NCBI GenBank assembly: GCA_016713965.1
Contig: JADJOC010000009.1
Coordinates: forward strand, 1,302,001-1,366,000
Length of the DNA: 64,000 nucleotides
Direction: 5' to 3'
Source: Chitinophagaceae bacterium
GTDB taxonomy: Bacteria > Bacteroidota > Bacteroidia > Chitinophagales > Chitinophagaceae
The position numbers were made by a program, and so were the translations under genes. Below, piece by piece: positions 37,449 to 46,095 of the stretch. The notes under the pieces are model-generated. The model was not told the origin of the DNA and made no database searches. It was given only the letters and a program-made list of their open reading frames with translations. Every line of letters begins with the position of its first letter. The stretch's first letter is position 1.

Positions 37449-38879
37449 ATGAAAATTTGTGTACTTCTGCCGGATTATTCCACTTCAAGTGTAGATTATC
37501 AAAACTATGATCCTCCAAGAAGCCTGTCGCATCTAATGCCACAAGCTGAGTTTGATCACGTTTTGCTAAATAAGCTGACTACCTATAAGCAACTAAAAGA
37601 ATTAAAGAAAAAGAAATATGATATATATGTAAACCTGTGCGAAGGATATTTGGAATGGGAAGTCCCTTCCATTGATGTAATATATAGCCTGGAACTCCTT
37701 AATTTACCTTTTACAGGCCCTACAAGTTTATTATATGATCCGCCAAAAGAATTAATGAAATATGTAGCATATACAGAAGGCATTAGTATACCTGCTTATG
37801 CAATTATTGAAAGCCTGGATGAAATTGAAAATAACTGTAAACATTTATGTTATCCATTATTTGTAAAACCTGCAAAAGCCGGTGATAGCCTGGGTATAGA
37901 CAAAAAGTCGTTAGTAAACAATATAAAAGAATTAAAAGAAAAGGTAGAACATATTATTGATGAGTATACTCCATTACTGGTAGAAGAATATATAAACGGC
38001 AGGGAGTTTTCTGTAATGTTGGTTGCAAATCCAGGGAGCGAAAAAGATGTCAGGGTTTTTCAACCCATTGAATATATTTTTCCTTATGATGCCCCCTATA
38101 AAACATATGCGTTAAAAACATCTTCTTTACACCCATTGGCTAATATACCTTGCCAGGATCCCGGGCTTGCTGATAAATTAAAACAGGCAGCGAAGCAAAT
38201 ATTTTTAAGCTTTGGAGGCGTAGGGTATGCACGGCTAGATTTCAGGACTAATGAAAAAGGAGATATTTTTTTCCTGGAAATTAATTTTACCTGCAGTGTT
38301 TTTTATAACCAGGGATATGAAGGCAGCGCAGATTATATTTTAAAATATGATGGGTTTGGGCAGGACAATTTTTTAAAAATTATTATTGAAGAAGGAATTT
38401 ACCGCCACCGGCAAAAGCAAAAAAAATATATGATGAAAGGGAATTCTATATCCGGGTATGGAATTTATTCTACTCAAAATATTAATACCGATGAACTAAT
38501 ATTTAAAGGCGAAGAGCAGGCCCAAAGAATAGTGACCCGTAAACATGTAGAACAGAACTGGAGCGTTGAGGAAAAAGAAAATTTTAAAAAATATGCATAT
38601 CCCTTAAGTAAAGAAGTATTCTTACTGTGGGATAATGATCCAACTGGCTGGGCACCACAAAATCACAGCTGTAATCCTAATACCGCTTACAGCGGACTAA
38701 ACGTATTAGCAATACGGCCAATACTGGCAGGAGAAGAACTTACTTTGGATTATGCCACTTTTTTAGCTGAAGAATATATGGAACCTTTTAATTGTAAATG
38801 TGGCGCAGCCAATTGCAGAGGCTATATTACCGGGGTAGCCAATAATTCAATAACAACAAGAGAAGGAATCACTGGGTAG
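37449..38879 (+). CDS. ATP-grasp ligase fused to a C-terminal SET domain
   Basis: A 476-residue two-domain protein with an intact frame. Residues 1-320 are D-Ala-D-Ala-ligase-like: YPLFVKPAKAGDSLGID, LVEEYINGREFSVML and ARLDFRTNEKGDIFFLEINF. Residues about 335-465 are a SET domain: SISGYGIYSTQNINTDELIF, NHSCNPNTAYSG (the SAM-binding NHS motif) and ELTLDYATF, then a post-SET Cys cluster CKCGAANCRG. SET domains methylate Lys with SAM. Joining a peptide-bond-forming domain to a Lys methyltransferase suggests synthesis and methylation of one small peptide or protein target. The upstream gene is a second ATP-grasp ligase. The substrate is unknown. Confidence 0.88.
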   Translation: MKICVLLPDYSTSSVDYQNYDPPRSLSHLMPQAEFDHVLLNKLTTYKQLKELKKKKYDIYVNLCEGYLEWEVPSIDVIYSLELLNLPFTGPTSLLYDPPKELMKYVAYTEGISIPAYAIIESLDEIENNCKHLCYPLFVKPAKAGDSLGIDKKSLVNNIKELKEKVEHIIDEYTPLLVEEYINGREFSVMLVANPGSEKDVRVFQPIEYIFPYDAPYKTYALKTSSLHPLANIPCQDPGLADKLKQAAKQIFLSFGGVGYARLDFRTNEKGDIFFLEINFTCSVFYNQGYEGSADYILKYDGFGQDNFLKIIIEEGIYRHRQKQKKYMMKGNSISGYGIYSTQNINTDELIFKGEEQAQRIVTRKHVEQNWSVEEKENFKKYAYPLSKEVFLLWDNDPTGWAPQNHSCNPNTAYSGLNVLAIRPILAGEELTLDYATFLAEEYMEPFNCKCGAANCRGYITGVANNSITTREGITG

Positions 38880-38892
38880 CTCTGTCTACTGC

Positions 38893-39300
38893 CTATCCAT
38901 CTTTTCTTTTTACTATTAAATACCAGCTGTTTTCGAGTGGTAAATATCCATCTACGTAACAAAAACTATAGACATTTCCTTTCTGGTTAATATAGGTATG
39001 TGTCAACTATTTGAATTGGAAGCCAAGTTGCAACAGCTTATCTATATGAACCTTTGCCATTTTATCTGTGGGCGGTAATAAAGTTTCTAAAATCCTTCTG
39101 TTTTTACTTAATGCATTATTAATATTTCTCACCAGGTTATTAGCAGTTGATTTTAACTGGTTATTATATGCATTCCGGCAATAATCATCACAGAATTTTT
39201 TGTCAGTACGGCCTGTTATTTTTTTATTACAAAACAGGCAGTTTTTAATTGTAGCAATTGTTGGTGTCAAAATGTTAGCTTTTAAAACTAAAAGGTACAT
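38893..39300 (-). CDS. Small zinc-ribbon protein with an in-frame stop
   Basis: From ATG 39300 the protein has the zinc ribbon CLFCNKKITGRTDKKFCDDYC at about residues 21-41, like DUF2116-type zinc ribbons, then a helical region. A TAG at 39007-39009 ends the first open part (97 residues). The same frame stays open to a second TAG at 38893-38895 and encodes LTHTYINQKGNVYSFCYVDG and ENSWYLIVKRK, which looks like a real C-terminus; a Tyr codon is expected at the TAG. Either a point mutation or a sequencing error is likely. Function unknown. Confidence 0.65.
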
Positions 39301-39316
39301 ATTTATTTATAATTAC

Positions 39317-39334
39317 AATCGTTTACAAACGATT
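39317..39334. promoter_or_regulatory. Perfect 18-bp inverted repeat between divergent genes
   Basis: AATCGTTT, AC, AAACGATT lies between the zinc-ribbon gene and ssb. A candidate operator for an HTH regulator; none is known. Confidence 0.4.
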
Positions 39335-39462
39335 ACATCCGCAAGTAAATGAATAAAACTGGTTTTAAAATGAATTGATTATCAGCTTTGCAATACAACA
39401 AAAATCAGCTTTAAGCGGATTAATTATAAATCAAATTAAAACACCAATTAAATTAAAACATT

Positions 39463-39807
39463 ATGTACGCATTAAAAAACAAAGTTCAGCTAATTGGGCA
39501 TGTAGGGAATATGCCGGAAATAAAAATAACAGAAACAGGGAAAAAATTAGCCCGTTTTAGCGTAGCCACCAACGAATCTTACCGGAATACAAATGGCGAA
39601 AAAATAACAGAAACACAATGGCATACGCTAATAGCCTGGGGTAAAATTGCTGAAGTTGTTGAAAAGCTTTTGCAAAAAGGCACAGAAATAGCCATAGAAG
39701 GAAAATTAATCAACAAATCTTACATTGATAAAGAAGGAAATAAAAAATACATAACAGAAGTACAGGTAAATGAATTGCTGTTGCTAAATAATAAGTCTTC
39801 AAATTAA
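39463..39807 (+). CDS. ssb: Single-stranded DNA-binding protein, short form
   Basis: A 114-residue OB-fold protein binding single-stranded DNA in replication and repair. Family text is clear: NKVQLIGHVGNMPEIK, LARFSVATNESYRN, WHTLIAWGKIAEVVEKLLQKG and EGKLINKSYIDKEGNKKY. The acidic C-terminal tail of main SSB proteins (DDDLPF-like) is absent; the end is NNKSSN, so this may be a secondary SSB. It precedes a PIF1-type helicase. Confidence 0.92.
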   Translation: MYALKNKVQLIGHVGNMPEIKITETGKKLARFSVATNESYRNTNGEKITETQWHTLIAWGKIAEVVEKLLQKGTEIAIEGKLINKSYIDKEGNKKYITEVQVNELLLLNNKSSN

Positions 39808-39985
39808 ATTTTTTTAAACACGGGCGCATGATTGTACGTTACATGGCCTGTGTTTAAAACTATATAGTGAGATAAAGCTGGCGATGAACAAAGTCTGTAA
39901 AGAAAAAAATCCTGATATCAATTACAAGGAATAATTTTACACTTAACATTAATGGCTAAAATATAAAATACATTTGGCAATACCA

Positions 39986-42468
39986 ATGGAGATTAACACT
40001 ACATTCCAACTTGCAGCTGACTTTATTAATTATACCAGTCAAAATATTTTTTTAACGGGTAAAGCTGGCACGGGTAAAACTACTTTTTTAAAGCATATCA
40101 AAGAGCATGCAGTAAAAAATATTGCAGTAGTGGCCCCTACCGGTGTAGCGGCTATTAATGCCTGAGGTACTACCATACATTCATTTTTTCAGTTGCCATT
40201 TGCCCCTTTTTTACCGGTAAATAGAGGGTTTGCAGCAAATGAGAACGTAACAGATACACATTCATTAATCAGCAGATTGCGCCTTAGCAGTGAGCGGAAA
40301 GCTGTTATGCAGGCTTTGGAATTATTAATCATAGATGAAATAAGCATGGTACGTTGCGATGTGCTTGATGCTATTGACGCTGTGTTAAAGCATGTTCGCA
40401 ACCAGTATAATAAACCTTTTGGGGGCGTGCAGGTATTGGTAATCGGTGATATGTACCAGCTGCCCCCTGTTGTTAAAGATGATGAATGGAATTTATTATC
40501 GCCGCATTATGCCAGTCCGTATTTTTTCAATAGCCAGGTTATTACCCAGCAACCTTTAGTATATATTGAATTGAATAAAATTTATCGCCAAACGGATAAA
40601 TCTTTTGTTTCAGTATTAAACCAGGTACGCAATAATGAGCTTGATCAGGATGGATATGAACTGCTGCACAGCCGGTACCAGCAAAATTTTACTCCGGAGA
40701 AGGATGATGCATACATTACATTAACAACGCATAATAATATTGCAGATGATATTAATTTTAAAAATTTAAATCAACTGTTTGGTACAACTTATTTGTATGA
40801 AGCTGAAATTGAAGGGGAATTTTATGAAAAAGCATATCCTGCAGATGTAGCCCTTCAATTAAAAATCGGGGCTCAGGTAATGTTTATAAAAAATGATACA
40901 GAAAAAATCAGGCGGTATTACAATGGAAAAATAGGAGTAGTAGAAAAAATTGAAGAAGGAAAAATATTTATCCAATGCAAAGATGAACCAGGTACTATAG
41001 AAATAAAAAAAGAAAAATGGAAAAATATCCGGTACAGCCTTAATAAAAGCAATAACCAGATTGAAGAAGATGAACTGGGATCTTTTACCCAATATCCGTT
41101 AAGGTTAGCCTGGGCTATTACCATACATAAAAGTCAGGGACTTACCTTTGAAAAAGCTATTGTAGATGCAGGCGCTGCCTTTGCCCCCGGGCAGGTGTAT
41201 GTGGCGCTAAGCCGGTGCACTACCTTAGAAGGCATTATTTTAAAAAGCCGTATTACACCACAAAGTTTACATACTGATCACCGGATAGCTGCTTTTACTG
41301 AAACAAAAAAGTCTGAAATAATACAGCAAAATTTATTTGAGCAGGCAAAAAAACATTACCAGCAAGAATTAATTGCCAGTATGTTTTATTTTGACACCAT
41401 CGAGGATAAAAGTAAAATTTTATTAAATTGGATAAAAGAACATACGGTTACTTTTGGCGAAGCCGCCATGCAGTCAGTTGAGGCCTGGCATCAACAAATT
41501 AAACAGTTACAAACTATAACGGCAAAATTTTTTCCGGTTTTGGAAAACTATTTTATCAGCAATTTATTACCGGAAGAAGATGAGGCTTTGCAAAAAAGAC
41601 TAATTGCTGCAATTCAATACTTTTTTAAAGAACTGGATTACTTAAAACAATCAGTGTTACAATTAAAAACAATTACTGACAGCAAAATTGTAGCAAAAGA
41701 ATACTATGATAAAGCGTCTGACTTATTTTTTTCTCTTAGTTATCAATTGTATTTAATGGAAGGCTGTAAAGAAGGTTTTTTTGCCGATAAATTTTTAGAG
41801 AGAAAAAGAAATATAGCAAACCATCATTTACTTATTCTGCCTATTCAGGTACCAGCAGTTATATTAAAAACGATATTATAAATATTGACTTATACAAGCT
41901 GTTAAAGAAAAAAAGGGACGACTTATGTGCTAAAGGCAACCTGCCTGTTTACCTTGTTGCTAATGGCAATGCTTTAGAAGAAATGAGTAAATTTTTACCA
42001 CAAACAATTGAGGAGTTAAAACAAATATCCGGTTTTGGAAAAATAAAAGCAGAAAAATTAGGAAAGCATTTCCTGGATATTATCAGTAAGTATTGTGATG
42101 AACATAATTTGCATAGCCTCATAAATGATAAACCCTTAAAGCCAGAAAAAAAAATAAGCAAACCTCAATCAGAGAAAACAGACACTAAAACAATTACTTT
42201 TAATTTATATAAAGCAGGAAAAACCATACAGGAAATTGCAGATCAAAGATCATTGGCAATAAGTACAATTGAAAGTCATTTATTTTACTTTGCGGGCCGT
42301 AAAGAGATAGATGTAAGCAAATTGGTCTCTGAAGACCAGCAACAATTAATTATGCAAACTATTAATAAATTTGGAAAAGAAAATCTAAAAGAACTAAAAG
42401 AAAATCTTACTGCTGATATCAGTTATGGCGCTTTAAGATTTGTAATAGCTAACTTGGATAACAATTGA
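39986..42468 (+). CDS. PIF1/RecD-like helicase with HRDC and HTH domains (in-frame TGA, one frame break)
   Basis: An SF1B helicase of about 828 residues. Walker A is LTGKAGTGKTTF, Walker B is LLIIDEISMV, and motif III is VIGDMYQLPPV. UvrD_C_2-like text LRLAWAITIHKSQGLTFEKA and VYVALSRCTTLEGI follows. The C-terminus has an HRDC domain (LPQTIEELKQISGFGKIKAE) and an HTH_40-like domain (YKAGKTIQEIADQRSLAIST). A TGA at 40163-40165 stands where the family has Gly (AINAGGTTIHS). One base is missing near 41805-41809, after which KPSFTYSAYSGTSSYIKND continues. The start is ATG 39986 (MEINTTF). Confidence 0.87.
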
Positions 42469-42548
42469 TTTATTTATAACAAGTTTTATTTAAATAGTAT
42501 TTAAAGTTCTTTTATAACTTTAATTATCTTTTTATAAATATCTTCCTT

Positions 42549-42998
42549 ATGCAAAGTTTATTTAACAGCGATACTTATTTTGATACCATTCATCGCTTAA
42601 ATAAATTAACACCTGAATCTAAACCTTTATGGGGTAAAATGAATGCAGCACAAATGTTTGCACATTGTAAAGAAGTATTTAAAATACCCTTAAGTGATGT
42701 ACAGCAACCGAGGGTATTCATAGGTGTTTTATTAGGCTGGATGGTTAAATCAAAATTATACAACGATAGCCCATGGCGTAAAAACTTGCCTACCTCGCCT
42801 TACTTTAAAATCATTGATGAAAGAGATTTTTATATAGAAAAATTAAGACTGACAGAATTGATCGCAAAATTTTACAGTTCCGGACCAGGCTGGATAGGAA
42901 AATATCCACACCCTTTTTTTGGAAAATTTACGCCTGAGCAATGGGGTAAAAGCATGTTTAAGCATTTAGACCACCATTTAAAACAGTTTGGAGTTTGA
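42549..42998 (+). CDS. DUF1569 family protein (DinB-like fold)
   Basis: A 149-residue cytoplasmic protein. The text LNKLTPESKPLWGKMNAAQM with FAHCKEVF matches the DUF1569 pattern, and HPFFGKFTPEQWGKSMFKHL plus HHLKQFGV ends it. Conserved His residues (near 40 and near 142-143) could bind metal as in DinB enzymes. Function unknown. Intact frame, single gene between the helicase and the AhpD-like gene. Confidence 0.8.
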   Translation: MQSLFNSDTYFDTIHRLNKLTPESKPLWGKMNAAQMFAHCKEVFKIPLSDVQQPRVFIGVLLGWMVKSKLYNDSPWRKNLPTSPYFKIIDERDFYIEKLRLTELIAKFYSSGPGWIGKYPHPFFGKFTPEQWGKSMFKHLDHHLKQFGV

Positions 42999-43031
42999 AA
43001 TTTAGTTAGGGGTTCTATATATATTGAGCTT

Positions 43032-43098
43032 TTAAGCCATAAAAACTCTAAACCTTAAACCTGGAACTCCAAACCCTAAACTTAAAACTCAAAAAAAT
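43032..43098. repeat. Degenerate heptanucleotide repeat upstream of the AhpD-like gene
   Basis: Seven-base units can be followed: CTAAACC, TTAAACC, TGGAACT, CCAAACC, CTAAACT, TAAAACT. The same style recurs at 43441-43517 and 47347-47450. Confidence 0.5.
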
Positions 43099-43443
43099 AT
43101 GAGCAAACTAGTACAAGAATTTAACGACTACCGCAGCCGGATGAACGAAGTGATTTTGAGCAAAGAAAATTTAGTTATAAAACGGCTGTGGAATTTAGAT
43201 ACCAATACTTATGCCGAAGGCGCTTTAGATACAAAAACAAAAGAGTTATTAGGTCTTGTAGCCAGTATGGTATTACGATGTGATGATTGTATAAAATATC
43301 ACCTGGGTAAAGCCCATGAATTAGGTATTACTACCGAACAGGTCTACGAAGTATTTGCTGTAGCAAATATAGTAGGCGGCACCATAGTTATCCCTCACAC
43401 CAGGCGGGCTGCTGAATTTTGGGAAGCGCTAAAGGCAAATTAA
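43099..43443 (+). CDS. Carboxymuconolactone decarboxylase / AhpD family protein
   Basis: A 114-residue all-helical protein. The redox or proton-relay motif is RCDDCIKYHLGKAHELG, giving CxxC plus the His of the AhpD family. LLGLVASMVLRC before it and VYEVFAVANIVGGTIVIPH after it fit the family. It may act as an alkylhydroperoxidase partner or a decarboxylase-like enzyme. It precedes korB on the same strand, but a hairpin separates them. Confidence 0.88.
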   Translation: MSKLVQEFNDYRSRMNEVILSKENLVIKRLWNLDTNTYAEGALDTKTKELLGLVASMVLRCDDCIKYHLGKAHELGITTEQVYEVFAVANIVGGTIVIPHTRRAAEFWEALKAN

Positions 43444-43517
43444 AAATTAAAAATTAAGAATTAATCATGAACTTTGTAGTGGAAAATTTTTCATTTTTCA
43501 TTCTTAATTTTTAATTG
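43441..43517. repeat. Inverted heptamer-repeat hairpin between AhpD-like gene and korB
   Basis: The left arm has units TAAAAAT, TAAAAAT, TAAGAAT; the right arm has TTTTTCA, TTTTTCA, TTCTTAA, TTTTTAA. ATTAAAAATTAAGAAT and ATTCTTAATTTTTAAT pair. It ends at the korB start. Confidence 0.55.
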
Positions 43518-44549
43518 ATGCAAACTGATATTAGTGCACCAGTTCTTACCCCCAAAGATTTTACTACTGATCAGGAAGTGCGGTGGTGCCCTGGTTGTGG
43601 TGATTATATTATTTTGGCACAGGTACAAAAAATAATGCCTACACTTGGTATACCTAAAGAAAACATTGTAATTGTATCTGGTATCGGATGCAGTAGCAGG
43701 TTTCCATATTACATGAATACCTATGGGATGCATAGCATCCATGGACGGGCTACAGCAATAGCAAGCGGGCTTAAGGCTGCAAGGCCTGAGTTAAGCGTGT
43801 GGATTGTAACCGGTGATGGAGATAGCCTTAGTATTGGTGGCAATCATACCATACATTTATTACGCAGAAATTTTGATGTAAATATTTTATTGTTCAATAA
43901 CCAGATTTACGGGCTTACCAAAGGGCAGTATTCTCCTACATCCGAAGAAAATAAAATCACCAAATCAACACCTTTTGGAAGTATTGACCACCCGTTTAAT
44001 CCTTTAGCCTTAGCCATGGGTGCAGATGCCAGTTTTATTGCCAGGACAATGGACAGAGATCCCAAACACTTACAAGCCATGCTGCTGCGTTCGCAGCAAC
44101 ACAAAGGAACATCATTTTTAGAAATTTATCAGAACTGCAACATTTTTAATGACGGGGCTTTTGAAATTTTTACAGAAAAAACCAGCAAAGCGGATGAAGC
44201 ACTGTTTTTAGAACAAGGAAAACCTTTGGTATTTGGTACTACCCAAAATAAAGGAATTAAATTAGATGGCTTTAAGCCTATTATCGTAGAAATAGGAAAA
44301 GATGCAAACATAGATGACTTATGGATACACGACGAAAAAGATTTTTATAAAGCCCAGATATTGATCCGCATGTTTGATGATCCCAGGTTACAAGGACATT
44401 TGCCAAGGCCATTTGGTGTTTTTTATCAAACAGACAGAGCATGTTATGAAGATGGAATGGCCATGCAAATAGAAGAAGTAAAGGCAAAAAAAGGAAATGG
44501 AGATTTGGATAAATTACTTAAAGGCAATGAAACCTGGACAATCACTTAA
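43518..44549 (+). CDS. korB: 2-oxoacid:ferredoxin oxidoreductase, beta subunit
   Basis: The TPP-binding subunit of a 2-oxoglutarate- (or 2-oxoacid-) ferredoxin oxidoreductase, which makes acyl-CoA and reduced ferredoxin. 343 residues from ATG 43518. An Fe-S/TPP motif CPGCGDY lies near residue 20, SGIGCSSRFPYYMNTYG follows, and the TPP motif is TGDGDSLSIGGNH with NNQIYGLTKGQYSPTS. The alpha subunit, normally directly upstream, is not in the window. An HAD gene follows. Confidence 0.92.
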   Translation: MQTDISAPVLTPKDFTTDQEVRWCPGCGDYIILAQVQKIMPTLGIPKENIVIVSGIGCSSRFPYYMNTYGMHSIHGRATAIASGLKAARPELSVWIVTGDGDSLSIGGNHTIHLLRRNFDVNILLFNNQIYGLTKGQYSPTSEENKITKSTPFGSIDHPFNPLALAMGADASFIARTMDRDPKHLQAMLLRSQQHKGTSFLEIYQNCNIFNDGAFEIFTEKTSKADEALFLEQGKPLVFGTTQNKGIKLDGFKPIIVEIGKDANIDDLWIHDEKDFYKAQILIRMFDDPRLQGHLPRPFGVFYQTDRACYEDGMAMQIEEVKAKKGNGDLDKLLKGNETWTIT

Positions 44550-44559
44550 TTTATTTTAC

Positions 44560-45174
44560 ATGCCGATAAAAAATATAATTTTTGATCTGGGAGGAGTTTT
44601 ATTAAATATAGATTATAATAAAACCATAAATGCGTTTATTGAACTGGGAATACAAAATTTTGATGAAATGTACTCTCAATCTACTGCTAATCAGCTATTT
44701 GAAGACCTGGAAACCGGTAAAATTTCTGAAAATGATTTTTATGCTGAGTTAAAAAAAGTACTCCCTGCTAATATTAACAATAATGATATACAAGCAGCAT
44801 GGAATAAAATGTTGCTTAATTTCCGGATAGAAAGTTTAAATAGCCTGAATTCTTTAAAGGAAAATTATAAAATATTTCTGTTAAGCAATACCAACAGCAT
44901 ACATATTTCAGCTTTTAACCAGATTTTTTTTAAAGAAACAGGAAAAAAAAGGTTAGATGATTTTTTTCATAAAGCATACTACTCTAATATTATTGGTTTA
45001 AGAAAGCCACATAAAGAAGCTTTTGAATATGTATTGAATGATGCAGGAATACAAGCCAGCGATACACTCTTTATTGATGATTCTATCAATAACATCACAA
45101 CTGCAAAATCTTTAAACTTAATGGTACATCATTTATTACCCAATGAATATATTGAGCAATTAAAATTAAACTAA
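44560..45174 (+). CDS. HAD family hydrolase (IA, beta-phosphoglucomutase/epoxide-hydrolase-like)
   Basis: A 204-residue phosphatase-like protein from ATG 44560 (MPIKNIIFDLGGVLLN); the upstream in-frame codons belong to a longer open frame overlapping korB. The four HAD motifs are FDLGGVLLN (motif I; the second acidic residue is replaced by Gly-Gly), LLSNTNS (II), Lys in LRKPHKEAF (III) and FIDDSINN (IV). Motif I with DxG rather than DxD resembles the YihX/glucose-1-phosphatase subgroup. Substrate unknown. Confidence 0.87.
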   Translation: MPIKNIIFDLGGVLLNIDYNKTINAFIELGIQNFDEMYSQSTANQLFEDLETGKISENDFYAELKKVLPANINNNDIQAAWNKMLLNFRIESLNSLNSLKENYKIFLLSNTNSIHISAFNQIFFKETGKKRLDDFFHKAYYSNIIGLRKPHKEAFEYVLNDAGIQASDTLFIDDSINNITTAKSLNLMVHHLLPNEYIEQLKLN

Positions 45175-45414
45175 TTATTTAATTTCTTCGAAATCAATAT
45201 AATCAGTCCTGTTCGGTTTATTTACACTAGTAGATGTATGAGTTGTACGATGGTCCTGGCCTTGTTGCTGACGGCTGTTCATCCGGTTTTGCATATCATT
45301 CATTTTTTGTTTCATTTGCCGCGTAGCTTGATATACCGGGATAATAAAATCAAAAATTACTTTATACAAAATATATAAAATGAATAGCTCAAAAATTATT
45401 TTAAAAATATTCAT
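45175..45414 (-). CDS. DUF4834-type small membrane protein
   Basis: 79 residues from ATG 45414 (MNIFKIIFELFIL). One TM segment (residues 2-25), a basic, Gln-rich helical part, a disordered Ser/Thr/Asn segment, and the conserved end TDYIDFEEIK typical of DUF4834 proteins in Bacteroidota. Function unknown. It is convergent with the HAD gene (stops abut) and divergent from rimP. Confidence 0.75.
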   Translation of the reverse strand: MNIFKIIFELFILYILYKVIFDFIIPVYQATRQMKQKMNDMQNRMNSRQQQGQDHRTTHTSTSVNKPNRTDYIDFEEIK

Positions 45415-45492
45415 AGTGGCAAAGTTAAGAAGCCATGCCACTAATTTCTGTTAAATTTGCGATAGATTAAATAAGAAATGATAAAAACATCG

Positions 45493-45524
45493 TTTTGCAG
45501 TTCCATATATATTAATTATCTTTA
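45493..45524 (+). promoter_or_regulatory. Bacteroidota-type promoter of rimP-nusA-infB
   Basis: TTTTG (45493-45497) and TATCTTTA (45517-45524) are separated by 19 bases, fitting -33/-7 elements. The expected transcript start is near 45531. Confidence 0.55.
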
Positions 45525-45544
45525 CACTAGATAACGAAGCAAAT

Positions 45545-45569
45545 GAAGGGAACGATAACCGTTCCCTTC
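45545..45569 (+). terminator. Leader hairpin (attenuator-like) upstream of rimP
   Basis: GAAGGGAACG and CGTTCCCTTC form a perfect 10-bp stem with loop ATAAC, followed by TTCTTTTC. Located between the promoter and rimP, it could serve as a terminator/attenuator of the operon that encodes NusA. Confidence 0.6.
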
Positions 45570-45579
45570 TTCTTTTCTT

Positions 45580-46047
45580 ATGAGCCAGGAGATACAAATA
45601 CAAACAATAGAAAGAATTTTAGAGCCTTTATTAGCAGATGATATTTTTTTAGTTTCTATCAAAATAAAACCTACTAATAATATAAAGATATATTTGGACG
45701 CTGACAGCGGGCTTGCAATAGAAAAATGTATAAAAATAAACAGGGCTTTATATAAAATAATTGAAGAGTCAGCTACTTATCCGGACGGCGATTTTTCATT
45801 AGAAGTATCAAGTCCGGGAATAGATGAACCGCTAAAATTGCTTCGGCAATACAAAAAAAATATCGGCAGACAGGTAGAAATGCTTTTAAACAGCGAAGAA
45901 AAAATAGAAGGAAAGCTTATAGCAGCAACCGATGATAATATTATAATAGAAACACTGGAAGGAAAAGGCAAAAAAGCTATAATAAAAGAAGTAAATATCA
46001 GCTTTAGTGATATTAAACAGACTAAAGTGCAAATAAAATTTAATTAA
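45580..46047 (+). CDS. rimP: Ribosome maturation factor RimP
   Basis: Assists 30S subunit assembly. 155 residues: an N-terminal alpha/beta domain with IKIYLDADSGLAIEKCIKIN and SLEVSSPGIDEPL (the family signature), and a C-terminal SH3-like domain (IGRQVEMLLNSEEKIEGKL). Classic order rimP-nusA-infB, 48 bases before nusA. Start ATG 45580 (MSQEIQIQ), 11 bases after the leader hairpin. Confidence 0.93.
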   Translation: MSQEIQIQTIERILEPLLADDIFLVSIKIKPTNNIKIYLDADSGLAIEKCIKINRALYKIIEESATYPDGDFSLEVSSPGIDEPLKLLRQYKKNIGRQVEMLLNSEEKIEGKLIAATDDNIIIETLEGKGKKAIIKEVNISFSDIKQTKVQIKFN

Positions 46048-46095
46048 AAAATAAAAATCTCCATGCCGGTGGGGAATAAGAGGCCCGGTAAGCAT

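Noticed and set aside
40163..40165. Alternative genetic code with TGA read as Gly
   Set aside because: Several intact genes here (for example 42549-42998 and the glycine-ending GH3 copy 1) stop at TGA, and no other internal TGA fits.
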